DNA of 64,000 nucleotides, taken from assembly GCA_007922195.1 (NCBI GenBank), contig ML682005.1, forward strand, positions 23,332,514 to 23,396,513, in the 5' to 3' direction. This DNA is from Podocnemis expansa (taxonomy: Eukaryota > Chordata > Testudines > Podocnemididae). Under the pieces are notes generated by a model. It saw only the letters and a program-made list of their open reading frames with translations. It was not told where the DNA came from and searched no databases. The stretch's first letter is position 1, and each line of letters starts with the position of its first letter. Below, piece after piece: positions 12,541 through 24,890 of the stretch. Made by a program: the position numbers and the translations under genes.

Positions 12541-12675
12541 TTCTGTGTGCCTGCAGCACCAAATGGACACTTTGTGGTCTTCTTAGGTGGAAATCAGGCA
12601 TTTCTGCATTTCCAGTTTTCATCAAAATCAATAGAGTTCTGCCTGTTGATGCCCTGAACATTCACTGAAATTTTA
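12541..12675 (+). repeat. Diverged direct repeat, copy B
   Basis: Partner of 10939-11084, about 1.6 kb downstream in the same orientation, with the L2-like block between them. Confidence 0.55.
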
Positions 12676-13305
12676 GGATTGGTCAGATGCAGTGTTCAAA
12701 AGTTATCATGTTAGCCGGAAAGACACAAACTGAGAAATGCCATCGAGTTGAGAATCGGTGCTTGGTTCACTCAGCCCTCTGGATTTACCATAGTGTTCTG
12801 AAAGTGGGACTAAGCAGCTTCTGAGTGGTCTTTAAGGAGATTTTGTAGAATTTAATTACTTGCATGTTTAGTGTTTTTAACTACACAGAAAATGAGTTTT
12901 CCAAAGACCTTACCAGTTCCCTATTTATTTGCAGCTGCCCATAAATACGTTAATATTGGTTAGTGAAACCCTATTTGGTTTAAGTCCTAGCTGTCCGAGA
13001 AATCACTTGTTTCCATACTGTCCCATAATATTTGAAGTCAGATTATTATTATTTTGTATTACTGTAAAATTTAGTCCCTGTATCTAAAGGTGTGGGGTCT
13101 ACTAGCAAAGCATTTTCTGGGCGAGGGACCTCAATTTTAGAATTTTCTTTCTTCACTGGTTCAAATGACTCAAATTTTGTGGACTTTTCCTATTCAAAAC
13201 AGTGCATGTGTTTTCATTAACTTCAGTGGGGCCAGGATTTCACCCCAAAAATTGAATGAAAGTTGTAATATCTGATCATAGTCAAGCAGAAGAAAAATGC
13301 AGATA

Positions 13306-13501
13306 TGCCTAAGACAACAACAAGCAGTTGTGTGGCACTTCAAGACTAACAGGTTTATTTTTTGCATGAGCTTTCGTGGGAGAAGATCCCGCTTCCTCAG
13401 ATGCTTCGAAGATGGGTGAACTTACAGAAAGGAATGAAACTAAATGCAAGGGGGTGTAAAACATAGGATCAGGTCATAAAGTAACAGCAAATCAGAGCAG
13501 T
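13306..13501 (-). mobile_element. Penelope-like element end with hammerhead-like core, cut by the gap
   Basis: On the minus strand the order is CTGAGGA (13394-13400), a hairpin gcggga-tcttc-tcccac, GAAA (13372-13375), gctcatgc, then the conserved tail ending at caactgcttgttgttgtc. This is the only copy in the window in which both core boxes fit the hammerhead consensus (CTGANGA and GAAA). Additional element sequence past the core (13401-13501) is lost in the gap. Confidence 0.65.
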
Positions 13502-13901
13502 NNNNNNNNNNNNNNNNNNNNNNNNNNNNNNNNNNNNNNNNNNNNNNNNNNNNNNNNNNNNNNNNNNNNNNNNNNNNNNNNNNNNNNNNNNNNNNNNNNN
13601 NNNNNNNNNNNNNNNNNNNNNNNNNNNNNNNNNNNNNNNNNNNNNNNNNNNNNNNNNNNNNNNNNNNNNNNNNNNNNNNNNNNNNNNNNNNNNNNNNNNN
13701 NNNNNNNNNNNNNNNNNNNNNNNNNNNNNNNNNNNNNNNNNNNNNNNNNNNNNNNNNNNNNNNNNNNNNNNNNNNNNNNNNNNNNNNNNNNNNNNNNNNN
13801 NNNNNNNNNNNNNNNNNNNNNNNNNNNNNNNNNNNNNNNNNNNNNNNNNNNNNNNNNNNNNNNNNNNNNNNNNNNNNNNNNNNNNNNNNNNNNNNNNNNN
13901 N
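13502..13901. other. Assembly gap (400 N)
   Basis: Exactly 400 undetermined bases, followed at 13902-13924 by a run of 23 A. The true sequence and size are unknown. The gap removes the rest of the PLE copy to its left. Confidence 0.99.
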
Positions 13902-14657
13902 AAAAAAAAAAAAAAAAAAAAAAAGATTCTGTTGTTTTAGAGAGTAAGCAGTCTGCCTGAAGGTGTTCTTAGAAGCGTTGTGACTGGTAGGTTGATATTT
14001 GCATGCAAGGCCCCAAGATGCATTGGATATGTGTAAACATAAACCATGGGCCTAGTTTCCGTCCTTATTGCTGCAGTTAACAAGCTTCAGGTAAAAGTGA
14101 AATTCAGGCAGACCACATTACAGTGATTCTGAACTTAGTCATTAGGTAGAAAGAGAACGCTTAAGACCAAACAGTGAAGGATGTACTTGGCCCCTTATTG
14201 TCCGTCACTAAAAATAGAGAGCCAATGCTGGCAGAAACAGTTTTAGAAGTAGAGTAGAACATTTTTTTAGGCCATAACAAAATACAAAATTAGTAAGGAT
14301 CCTATTTATTACAGCATGGCATATTGCTTATACTTTAAATGATACTTGCAGATATTTAAGTTTAATTCGGTGCCACTGTTATCTAGCACCATGTCTTCAG
14401 GTTTCTAATGAAATTTTTAGAGTGAAAGTGCACACAAGCTCTTTTTCTTCAGAAATGTGGTGATATTTAAAATGACAAAGTAAATGTTATCAAGCCATAA
14501 ATGTAGGAAAATGTTGCTTCTTCTCAATTAAGCCCTCAAAAAAAACAAAACCCTAAGGTCTTAACAGAATTTTGGTGTGCAAATATTTTTACAAATGCAA
14601 ATTCAAATGACAATTTATTAAGTCTATGGTTGTATTTTAATATTTTTATTCAATTAG

Positions 14658-14813
<156 letters not shown>

Positions 14814-16049
14814 TGAATTAGGATTTCAGAACATCTAGCTAGAATATGGTTCCCCTAATATTTATCTTCTATACTGCTTTTTAATTCTGATTTTAAGATA
14901 TTGTGTAAAATAGTAGCATCGTTAAAGTTAATGACAAAGCTCCCTTTGACTTCAGTGGTATTAGGATTTTGCCCAATATATGATTAGGCCCTCCTGTGTG
15001 AGTGTCCATTGATGAGAGGATACAAAACAGAGTCACCATGTTTCCCCGTTTTACAGGGTACATCTTTTCCATCTCTGAAAAGGACATGTAATGATGTGGT
15101 AAGAGTTCATAACTGTATTTTCACCTCTGAAACCTATCTTAAATGACAAAAATGATTTTGGATGGTCCCAACCTAATCCTAAACCAAAACCAATTGGTCA
15201 GAATTTAACATGATTATTGTTTTTGCTCTTTTAATCATGGGTGTATCTGGAGCATGAATGGTAGGAGATGTAGCACAAATGATGACTGGAAAAGCTTTGT
15301 GGAGAAGCTTGCTCAATGCATTCCCACCTTGCGTATGACAATAACTAGTCATTTGAAAAGTGGAAGTCCTTTACTTTCATGAACTCTAAAATTTCACCAG
15401 ATAATGTAAAGACCATGAACTACATGTGCAGTTAAACAAGCCAAGGAAAAGGTAGTCAGATCTTGTGTGTCAGGGCATAAACTAATCACTTGCCAACATC
15501 AGGAAGGATTTCTTCTCCCTGAACAGCTTTTATACAATTAACTAGGTCTGCTAATATAGGTGTGTGTTTGCCTTCCTTCCATAACTGATGTTCGGGAATA
15601 ACACTAAACTAGACCAAAGATCAAATCCAATGTCATATCTTTTCAGATGATTTGCTACCACAAATCGTGATTGCTACCAGAGTTGGTTGCTACTGCCATT
15701 TTAGGGGTGGTTTGAAGAGCTAGATAAGGGGGGGCATTCCAATCTGACATAAGAAATGCAGTGCAAAGATACAGCTGAACAATATTTGCATTAAAATTGT
15801 ATAATCTCCAATTTTTTAATTCAGTGTTCCAAGAGATTTTTAATGCTCTTAAATAATCAAGCACAAGGTGAAATGAGTGGAGCAGTTCTATATTGTAAAA
15901 TATCCACCTGCTCCTTAAATTTTTGAAATACAACAGTATAGACTTATAGAGTACAGTGGTAGTGATTTTTCTTTTGGTGTTTGTTCCATTGTTTAGTGTT
16001 TATATTTCTTATTCTGCAAACTATGCTCTCTTTGTCATGAAAACATATA

Positions 16050-18614
16050 CAGTGTGGATTGGTTTACCAGTGAAGTCGGTTAACACGCGGTAGCATCGTG
16101 TCCCCTAAAGCTGCCAATTTATCATGCGGAACTCATTAATGCAGAGTATCTAAAACCTGAAGTTGGCCTAAGCACAGAAACACATGCAATAAGCCTTATT
16201 AGTGCTGCCTTTTTCTTTTCATTGCGATTTTGATAAGATGTATCACAATCACGTTGTCATGGAACATACAGTATATATTTTTGATTAGCTGTAATCAAGT
16301 GAAATAGATATTTTAGCATAGGCTTTAGTTCATTAAGTGCAAAATTTTAGTATAAGCTTTAATTCATTATGTGCAATAGATATTTTAGTATAGGCTTTAG
16401 TTCATAATGGCAGGAGACAAGGGTCAGCATTCGTACACCGGTGAAGAAAAATTAGCTGCTGTAGATAGGGTACATAATGGTGAAACCCAAGCCAAAATTT
16501 CTAGAGCTCTTGGGATTGCCAAATTTAACACTGATGTTGATTTAAAAAAAAAAAAAAGAAAACAAACAAAGCTGCATAATTTTGTACAATGCATAGATTC
16601 TCAAGTCAGCCTGGAGCGAAAACACGTGCATTTTTCAGCACAGCATGCTGTAGATAAAGCATTGCGCACATGGTTTGCTCAACTGAGAGCTAAGGGAACA
16701 CAACTAAGTGGCCCAATTCTCCAAGCCCAAGCAAGTAAATTTGGAACTTTAATGGGTGGTGAAACATATCAAGCCAGCAAAGGCTTGATAAATTGGTTTA
16801 AAAGTTGCCACAGTATTTCCCAAGTTAACATTTCTGGAGAAAGCCAGTCAGCCGATGAGACTGCTGCCAACGAGTTTTCCACCAAATTGAAAACTATAAT
16901 AGAAACTGAAAATCATGGTGATGAACAAATATTCAATTGTGATGAAACAGCTTTATTTGCAAAGCTTTTGCCAGACAGAACTTTAGCTTTGAAATATGAA
17001 ACTCAAAAAACAGCAGGCTTTAAAAAAATAAAAGACCAGATCACCCTTCTATTTTGTATGAACAAGTTGGGCAGTCATAAGCTCGCACCGCTTCTCATTG
17101 GTTGGTTCAGCAACACTCGGTGCTTTAAGCACCTTAACAAAGCCAAACTGCCTGTCATGTATGCCAGTAGTAAAAATGCTTGGATGACAAGGAGCATTTT
17201 TGAAGAATGGGTCCACAACTCTTTTGTTCCACCTGTTCATAAACATCTCTGCAAGAAAAAACTCGAACCTAAAGCACTGTTGCTACTTGAAAATTGTCCG
17301 GCCCATCCTCCTCCTAAATTATTGGTATCAAATGATGGACAAATCTGTGTGCTATATCTCCTATTCAACACAACATCAAAAATCCAGCCCTTGGACCAAA
17401 GCATTATTCAAAATTTTAAAAGCAATTATCAAAGTGAATTGGTCTCAGAAATTATTTTTGTGTGAGTCATCGAGCGTTTCGGAGTTCCTAAAAGAATTAA
17501 ACATAAAAGAAATAATTTGTTTGGTGGAAAAAAAACTTGAGATGTCTTAAACAAAAATCTATTAAACTGCTGGATGAAGGCTCTTGGGCTGTCTTTTTTT
17601 GTTGATGGTTCTGCCTCTGAAAACCCAAGCCATAGTGATTCAGAATCGGAATTTGAAGGGTTTATAGAAGAATACATCCTGCTAATAAAAACACAAATGA
17701 AAGAAGGCAAAGCTAAATTTCTTTTTCAATTAATTAAAGACTTTAAATTAGACACATCACCTGACTTCATAAATGAGTGGTTAGAACTAGATGAAAATGG
17801 CATAACTACAGAAGAAGAAATAATTGCAGGTTGTGAGGCTGGGTCGGACCACAAAAGTGATGAGGAACGGTTACAGGAAGAAGTAGTAGATGATGACTAT
17901 GAAAATTATGTTGAAAAAGCCAGAATTTCCCATTCAGAAGCACTAAATGCTGCTGAAACTCTTGCCATGATGTATGGGGGAGCGTAGAATATTCAAATTT
18001 TACGCCTACACGGGATGATCGATTTTTGTGAAGAAAAAGAAAGCCAAGTACGAGAAACAGCAGAAAATAACGTACTTCATAAAACCTCCATCCCAGCAAG
18101 ATGAACCTGTGGACTGCATAGACTTTATATAATCACGCTTCTTGGATTATGAACTCTTTGGACTCAGTGTGGAATGATGTACATGTGTAATATGTCATCT
18201 GTGGTAGTACTGTACTGTAAATATTCAAAATGGATTCCACTGTGTTTATTAGTATATTTATACATTGACATGTACAGTATTTATTTTCATCACTGTTTTC
18301 ACAGTTAAATAGAATTCTTAAATTTGTTTGAATAATTTGTTTTGGTGATTTCTGTGTTTTTGCATATTTTGTGTTTTTAAAAATTGGATCATGAATTAAA
18401 ATTTATATTTTTAATTTTGCTGAATAAAATCAAGTTTTGGTAGCTGGGTAGTCCACTTTAAGGTATACCAACTGCACTGTGTATGGATTTCAAAAATACT
18501 GTACTGTACTATATTTTAGGACATTTCACCAGGGTAGTGTTTACATGCAGTCCGTTTTACGCCCAGTCGCAACAGCTTGTCTCCCGACATCCGAACGTTA
18601 ACTGATCCACATTG
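16050..18614 (+). mobile_element. pogo/Tigger DNA transposon with TIRs and TA duplication
   Basis: The 2.57-kb element is bounded by TA at 16048-16049 and 18615-18616, as expected for Tc1/mariner insertion. The left end cagtgtggattggtttacc and the reverse complement of the right end (caatgtggatcagttaacg) form imperfect terminal inverted repeats. Upstream of the transposase, a unit ttttag(c/t)ataggctttag occurs at 16311, 16345 and 16383. The interior carries a broken transposase gene. Confidence 0.88.
16407..17987 (+). pseudogene. Broken pogo/Tigger-type transposase
   Basis: A transposase of the pogo branch of Tc1/mariner, which would cut and rejoin the element ends. The first frame (16407-17465, 352 codons) has a CENP-B-type N-terminal helix-turn-helix (SYTGEEKLAAVDRV), a lysine stretch from an A run near residue 47 where part of the first domain seems missing, a second DNA-binding domain (KALRTWFAQLRAKGTQLSG), and the DDE catalytic core. 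Catalytic positions are Asp179 in IFNCDETALF, Glu295 in LLENCPAHP where Asp is usual, and Asp330 in KIQPLDQSI. The frame then breaks. An acidic C-terminal part resumes at 17574-17987 with the typical ISHSEALNAAETL. Two or more breaks make it nonfunctional. Confidence 0.88.
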
Positions 18615-20253
18615 TAGTTACAAATTAAGGTATTCAGCACTGCCAACTGCTAGGTCTAAACTTCTCCCTAAAAGCATAGTATTATTCCCCTAGGTTTGAG
18701 ATGACTGCATTCATCCTCAATACATCAGGGCATTTGTTCAAGTAAGCAGTGCACTCTGGCTACTCTGCATATTTAATAATGTGTGGATTTACTCTGAAGT
18801 TAGCAGCTGCCTTCACACTGACAGAGAAAGCTTCCACATTAGCAGCTTTCTGTCAAGACACCCAACACAGAATGACAATGGAAAAATGATCAAACCCCAT
18901 CCCACACCCATTTTGATGGTTGTGACTCCTTTCATAATAGAAGAAGTTTGGTCTCTGTGGCTGTAGGGAAAATATTTTAAGACATTGAATGATGAATGTT
19001 TTAAGATGAAACATCTTTGCAAAAGGTTTTCTGTCATGGGATAAAAAAGTAATATGGAGTTTTCCTTTGTCCTGTTTTTGAATATCTTTTGCAACCGATA
19101 AGTCAGATTTCTGATGTTTCCTTTCGTCGTTTTTCCTGAACATGAAAGACAATTGAGTTTCTTTTGTTTGGTTAATGGCTTTTTTAAAGTAGAACAAGTA
19201 GTTAGTTTAGCAATGCACAGGGAGATTTATCTTAATATAAATAAGCTAAATAAAATTTTGAAACTCATTTTTAAATCTTTTACTTCTTAAAGGCGCTTAG
19301 CCATAATTGTTGTACTTGGTACACAGCAGATAATTTTGAGTCATAAAATATGCAGACTCCACTCTTTATTAAGCATGGTGATTTCTACAGCAGTTGTGGT
19401 ATCAGTATGTAAATCTTGATAAATTTGAATCAAATTCTACCATTTGTCATCTAAAGCATTGCTTAAGTAGATCCCTGTAAAAGAGTATGCTTCTCACCAC
19501 AGCCACCTTAGTGGTCAAGCATGGGTGCAGTAAGTTGACTCCCTCCCTGACATCCTGCATCTTCAGTTATAATTTTTTCTTGAGGACTGTCTCTCCTTTT
19601 GGGGTATACAAAAGGAATGTCTGGTCACAGAGAAGTCTTTCAGCAGCTGCAAGGGCTTTAGGGCTTTCCCCTTAGTTTGGGAACTTCAGGATCTGGGTTC
19701 TTGAGCAGCTCAGTTCTTCTCCTGGTGGATTTTCCACCAAGGTAAAGACCCTTATTGTCCTCTTGGAGTTGGTGGGGAACCTAGGGTCCACCCTCACCAT
19801 TGGGCTCCATTCCAGGGCAAAATGGTGCACAGCTAAGTTCCACACTTGGTGCTAACCAGCTACCTCCCTGGATCACTTCTTACATAAGCCCCCTTCTTCC
19901 CATGGGGTAAGTTAAAGAATCGTAAACAAAATTTCTGATCTCTAATCAGTCACCAACCATTCCTTTGTGGGCATTGTCAATTTGTGTTGCCCGCTCCCAG
20001 GCAACAAGAGCTTTTGAGCTGTGCTTCCCCAGAGCTCAGAGCAGAGGTTTGCTCCCTTCCACTGCCTGCCTCCCCTGAGTGGTTCTGTTCCCCTTTTTAG
20101 ATTTCACCTCCAGCTCGTGCTAAGAAGCTAAGACCTAGCACTCCTCCTTAGCCCCTGTTCTCCAGTGTAGAGTTTGTACACCCCATCACAGTTCCATAAA
20201 ATTAGTTGTGTAACAGGAGTAAGTAACTGTTAACAATAGCGTGCATTATTTGA

Positions 20254-20421
<168 letters not shown>

Positions 20422-20763
20422 TAGACTACAATTAGACTATGAAGATGAGATGAATAAACATGGTCAACTATTTTGAATTCAGTACTATACATTATTATAG
20501 TAAGGATCATTTAAAAGAAAAAGTGATGCTTGAGCAACTTTTATTTAGATATGTAAAACATTACTTGGAAGAATCTGTGTATTCATTTTTAATTAAATAA
20601 TCTATATATAATAAAGCAAAGCAAGTATTATAGTAGATATCCATCTGCCAGCTTTCTAAAGTTACCCTTGAAGGATTTTGATATTACTTAAATGCAGTTT
20701 TCCTTTAAAAATTATTGCTTTAAATATTAAAAAATATTGACCTTATTTTCCATTTTGAAATAG

Positions 20764-20949
<186 letters not shown>

Positions 20950-22030
20950 CAGTTGCCTGTCTCTTTCCATGGAGACAGCCTGAGAGTAATGGACAGTGAT
21001 GAGCAGAAATGTATTTATCTCTTGAAGTATAGCACTTAATTCTGTGGAATATCTCCTTACCAAGTAATCCAGGTATTCTTTCAGAAAAACACGTCACAAA
21101 GTCTTGTTAAATGTGGCAAATGGATGATAGTAAATACCATCATTAGTGATAAATGGCATTATATTGGATGCTAGTTCCAAAAACCCGTTTCCCAATAAAG
21201 ACCATTATTTATGTTTCAAAAGTTAAATGCAGTTTCAGAGCATATTCATTAAAAAGATGACAAGTTATGGTGAGTTAACAGCGCTGGAAGTTGTTAACAA
21301 GCAAAACAACCACTGAAAAGCATTTGATATTTAAGAAAGTCTACTTTAAAACTTTGTGTTACGAAACTACGGTAGCAGTTGAACTCCCACAGAAGAACAA
21401 TTACAAAGCCTGTGGAAGAAATATAAGATTTGGAAGGAAAAAAGTCTATTCATCCTATATTTGTAAATTGTCTGTACAGTTTTCTTTTTGGAAAAGATGT
21501 AATATTGTCTTCATTTTTAAATAACTTATTTTATACATATTGTGAAAATGTAAAAAGTCTTGTAATAAATGTTGAAAACATGTACAAAAATAGATATTTT
21601 AACTGTAAAACTGTTTTGTCTAATGTTTTATTGGACCAAAGTTGTAGGTTTTATTAAATGTGGTGTATTTCTGGTTGGCAGTTCTTTTAGTAAGGCATGT
21701 GTTTGATTTAGCTGCTTGTTTCATCACCATAACTGTTTGAAAATTTGAAACTGAATGGTGTTGCATGCTTCACTCAGCTCCCTTACTTCAGTAACTGGTA
21801 CCTAAATAACTGTAATACTTACAGACCACATTTCATATTAGTCTGTTATTGTAATGCCATACCTATGACTTACTATGATGAAAATATTTTTGTTTAAGCT
21901 ACAACATAAAACACCTGTTGCTCTTATATGGTGATCTCACAATAGAGCCTATTTTTCCCAACAAAATGCCTTTGAATTAAAATTCTTAAATTGTACATTG
22001 TCTATTTTAATATTTACCTATGAAAGGATA

Positions 22031-22048
22031 TGTAAATAATTGTAAATA
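22031..22048 (+). promoter_or_regulatory. Paired Pumilio-type motifs
   Basis: TGTAAATA occurs at 22031-22038 and again at 22041-22048, 6 nt before the distal AATAAA. It fits the UGUANAUA consensus for PUM proteins. Binding is inference. Confidence 0.5.
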
Positions 22049-22053
22049 TGTTT

Positions 22054-22059
22054 AATAAA
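22054..22059 (+). terminator. ANKRD12: Distal ANKRD12 poly(A) signal
   Basis: Canonical AATAAA, the last in the AT-rich 3' UTR. Repeats unrelated to the gene begin about 340 bp downstream. Confidence 0.6.
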
Positions 22060-22394
22060 TTTTATTGGTCATGTTAACAAGTGGTTGGATCTATTGACTG
22101 AAATTAAATCTCGAACCCTGGTGTACTATTTAACAAAAATAGTTTAAAATGTTAAAAGAATTTCTGATTTATAAATTTGATTGTTGAAAGGGTCCAGAGA
22201 CGAGAGAGAGCATGTGGGTGTAAAAATATATATGCCAATAATCTTTGCAGCAGTTTATGAACAGATGATGATCAGGTCAGTTTTTATCATTTCTATCAAA
22301 GTCATGTTAATTGTTGAGAGGAGAACTAACAGTTATATAAGAACTTCCTTGTGTTATGACACACAATACTTTTTATAACCATTAGCACTACCAG

Positions 22395-22880
22395 GGTGTA
22401 GATTGTGAAGTATTTATTGATGCAAGTGACCCCATCAGAGGACCTAACCAAATCAGGCTAATTCATTCTTCTGCATATCTACCAATGTGATAGAAGCCAT
22501 CATGTGCCAACAGTGCCCCTCTGCCATACACGTTGGCCAAACTGGACTCTGCCTGTGCAGAAAAATAAATACACACAAATCAGACCTCAAGAATGGTAAC
22601 ATTCAAAAACCCATAGGGGACTTCAGTCTCCCTAAACATTCTGTAACAGACACGATAGTTACAGAAGTTCAGCTTTTAAAAAAAAAAAAAAAGTCAAAAA
22701 AAAAAAAAAGTTCAGCATGAAATGGCAGAGATGTAATTCATATGCAAACTTGATGCCATCACACTGGGTCTGAATAGGGACTTCGAATGGCTAACTCATT
22801 ACAAAACGTAATTTCCCCTCTTAACATTCTGATCTTCTCATCTGTTGTTGAAAGGCCCACATCCACAGAATCTGAATTCA
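22395..22880 (+). mobile_element. Penelope-like element fragment with GIY-YIG endonuclease remnant
   Basis: The frame at 22487-22720 reads EAIMCQQCPSAIHVGQTGLC and then KINTHKSDLKNGNIQKPIGD, the order of the GIY-YIG endonuclease that ends the protein of Penelope-like retroelements. The usual GIY-like tripeptide is degraded to MIE and the YIG-like one to HVG, and an Arg-rich loop is altered, so it cannot be active. An A-rich insertion near 22676-22710 breaks the frame. Decayed C-terminal sequence (for example catatgcaaacttgatgcca) continues to about 22870. Confidence 0.8.
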
Positions 22881-23246
22881 AACTACTTGTTTTGTTTGCT
22901 GAAACAGACTAACAGACTCTCTCTGGAAAAGGTGTCGTTCTTCGAGAGCTGCTTGCATGCATTCAGTAATAGGTGTCTCTGTGCCGGATTGCTCGGAAAA
23001 AACTTGTCCTAGCCTCTCAGAAGAGGGGAGGCGGCCACTGCCCCTCACGCCACCCATGGCTATATTTACAGCCGCCTCCCCGCCCCTCCCCAGTTTCACT
23101 TCTGCCTTGCACGTCAGCTCTGGAACATCTGCTCCTTGCGAAGTGCAAGCAGCCTGTGTCTTCACTGGATTCACTGTCCAGCAGGGCACATCTTGTGGAT
23201 CTAATTCCACCCCAAGAGCCCAACACCGGCCTGGAACATTGTATCA

Positions 23247-24890
23247 ATGATGCTGGGGTTTAAACCCTGTGCTGAGTGCGGCAAGGCCTCCCCCCAAGAT
23301 GACCCCCATGGGAAGTGCCTCAGGTGCCTGGGCAAAGACCACATGGTCTCGCCGTGTTCCGTTTGTCTCTCTTTTAAACCACAAACGATTAAGGAGAGGG
23401 AACAGCGACGCCACACCCTAGCCTCGCAGCAGGCTCGGCACTGTTCACCCAAGATCTCGGGTGAGAGCTGGGCACTGAGACCCAGCTCGGCACTGGAGCC
23501 TACGCGGCACCGTGCCACCGGTGGCCACCGCTGCGGCACCACCTCGGTACCGACTCCGGCACCGCAGCACTTACCCAGCGCCTCAGCACCGATCGAGGTC
23601 GCCCTCAGCCAGCCCAGCACTGTCAGCACTGGGCTCGCCTTGGCACTGCGCCATATCATCCCCCATGCCAACGGCATGGTACAGCCTGGCCTCACTGGTG
23701 CCGACATCACCTCGGCACCAGTTGACTCCACCCTCAGCACTGTGGAGTCTGGTACCAAGGGAACGGGAACCCTCCTGCCTGAGCGGTCCTCCCTCCCCTA
23801 GTGAGGACTTGCCCGCGACTCATGTGGAGTCGCTTCTCGTCCCATCCACCCTGGAAGCAGTGGAGGCAGCACAAGCCCTGCTCCTCCTTCCGACTCCCCC
23901 TGCCCTACTCCCAATCAAAAGGGGCAAACCAGGCTTCATTTCGAAGGCCTGGGTTCATCCAGGACACTCACCTTCGCCATCCAGCACCCCGTCTTCCACC
24001 CCAGCGGGGGTGACATCACTCCACCGACAGCACCGGGCCAGGAATCCTGATCCCTGTCCCCTGCCTCCAGCCCGGAAGAGGGACCTTCTAGGGGCTCCAA
24101 ACGGCCCCGGAATCACACATCAGCTCCGTCAGTCTTCTGATTTTGGCCACAAGAGTGGTCCCCTGAGGGCACACCCCCCTGCGCGGTGGACCCTCGGTGC
24201 CACGCTGTCCCCGGTACTGGAGTCCTTTATGGGCAACCTCTCAGTGCACTTTAGTCTGCTGTGCTGGGCCATGGCCCACTTAGGCATGGAGGTGGAGCCC
24301 CTGAACCTCCCTCTCGATACCCTGTTTGGACTGGCATTTGCTTCCACGGCACCTTTAGCAATCCCGCTCCACCCGAGCATGTGGGACCTTGCACACTCCT
24401 GGTGGCAGAGTCCAAGCTCCATCCCCCCAGTTTTGGATATGGCAAGCATGAAATATCAGGTTTCCAAATCGGACTACCCCTTGCTCTCTGGCCACCCGGT
24501 CCCCCCCAGGGACATGATCTAGATGGCAATGAGGGCCAGAGCACCCCTCTTTCCAGGGAGACCAGGAAACTGGATTTGTTAGGCTGCAAGGTGTATTCCT
24601 CATTGGCCTTCCAACCGTGGGTGGCAAACAACCAAGCTATAACCAGTAGGTACTTGCTGGATATGTGGGAGTCGCTAGCGAGATTTAGAAATATGCTCCC
24701 GCCCGAGGCTAGGGATAAGTATGATGCCTTCTTAGAGGAAGGCAACATAATCTCTCAAGAGCTCCTCCTTTCAGCCCACAATGCAGTGGACACTGCAGCT
24801 TGCACCATGGTCTTGGCGGTTACCCTCTGCAGGGTAGCATGGCTCAGGGAGGCTAGGGCGCCTCCTAACACTCAGCAGGTGGTCCTTTGA
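23247..24890 (+). pseudogene. DIRS-type gag-like gene, broken
   Basis: Two same-frame open stretches separated by stops. The first (23247-23801) starts with a Cys-rich zinc-knuckle-like module, CAECGKASP..GKCLRCLGKDH..SPCSVC, then a Ser/Pro/Thr-rich low-complexity linker coded by ggcacc-type repeats. The second (24261-24890) holds the conserved helical region KLDLLGCKVYSS, then LLDMWESLARFRNMLPPEAR, then ISQELLLSAHNAVDTAA. The next conserved piece, DLPFEGN, starts at 24889 in the +1 frame, indicating a frameshift. This order is characteristic of DIRS gag proteins in vertebrates. Not functional. Confidence 0.75.

Larger units (their letters stand above)
20950..22077 (+). other. ANKRD12: ANKRD12 3' UTR
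   Basis: AT-rich sequence after the stop codon. Three AATAAA signals occur at 21194-21199, 21564-21569 and 22054-22059. The last is followed by tttattggtcatg and probably marks the distal end near 22075. Two TGTAAATA motifs sit just before it. The end is inferred from the last signal, since no transcript data are available here. Confidence 0.75.

Noticed and set aside
16407..17465. 352-codon frame as a host (domesticated) gene
   Set aside because: It lies inside matched terminal repeats with a TA duplication, has a frame break before its C-terminal part, and lacks one usual catalytic Asp. A transposon copy explains it.
20101..20170. Candidate extra ANKRD12 exon
   Set aside because: The flanking exons join in phase without it, and no acceptor/donor pair with a conserved frame was found.
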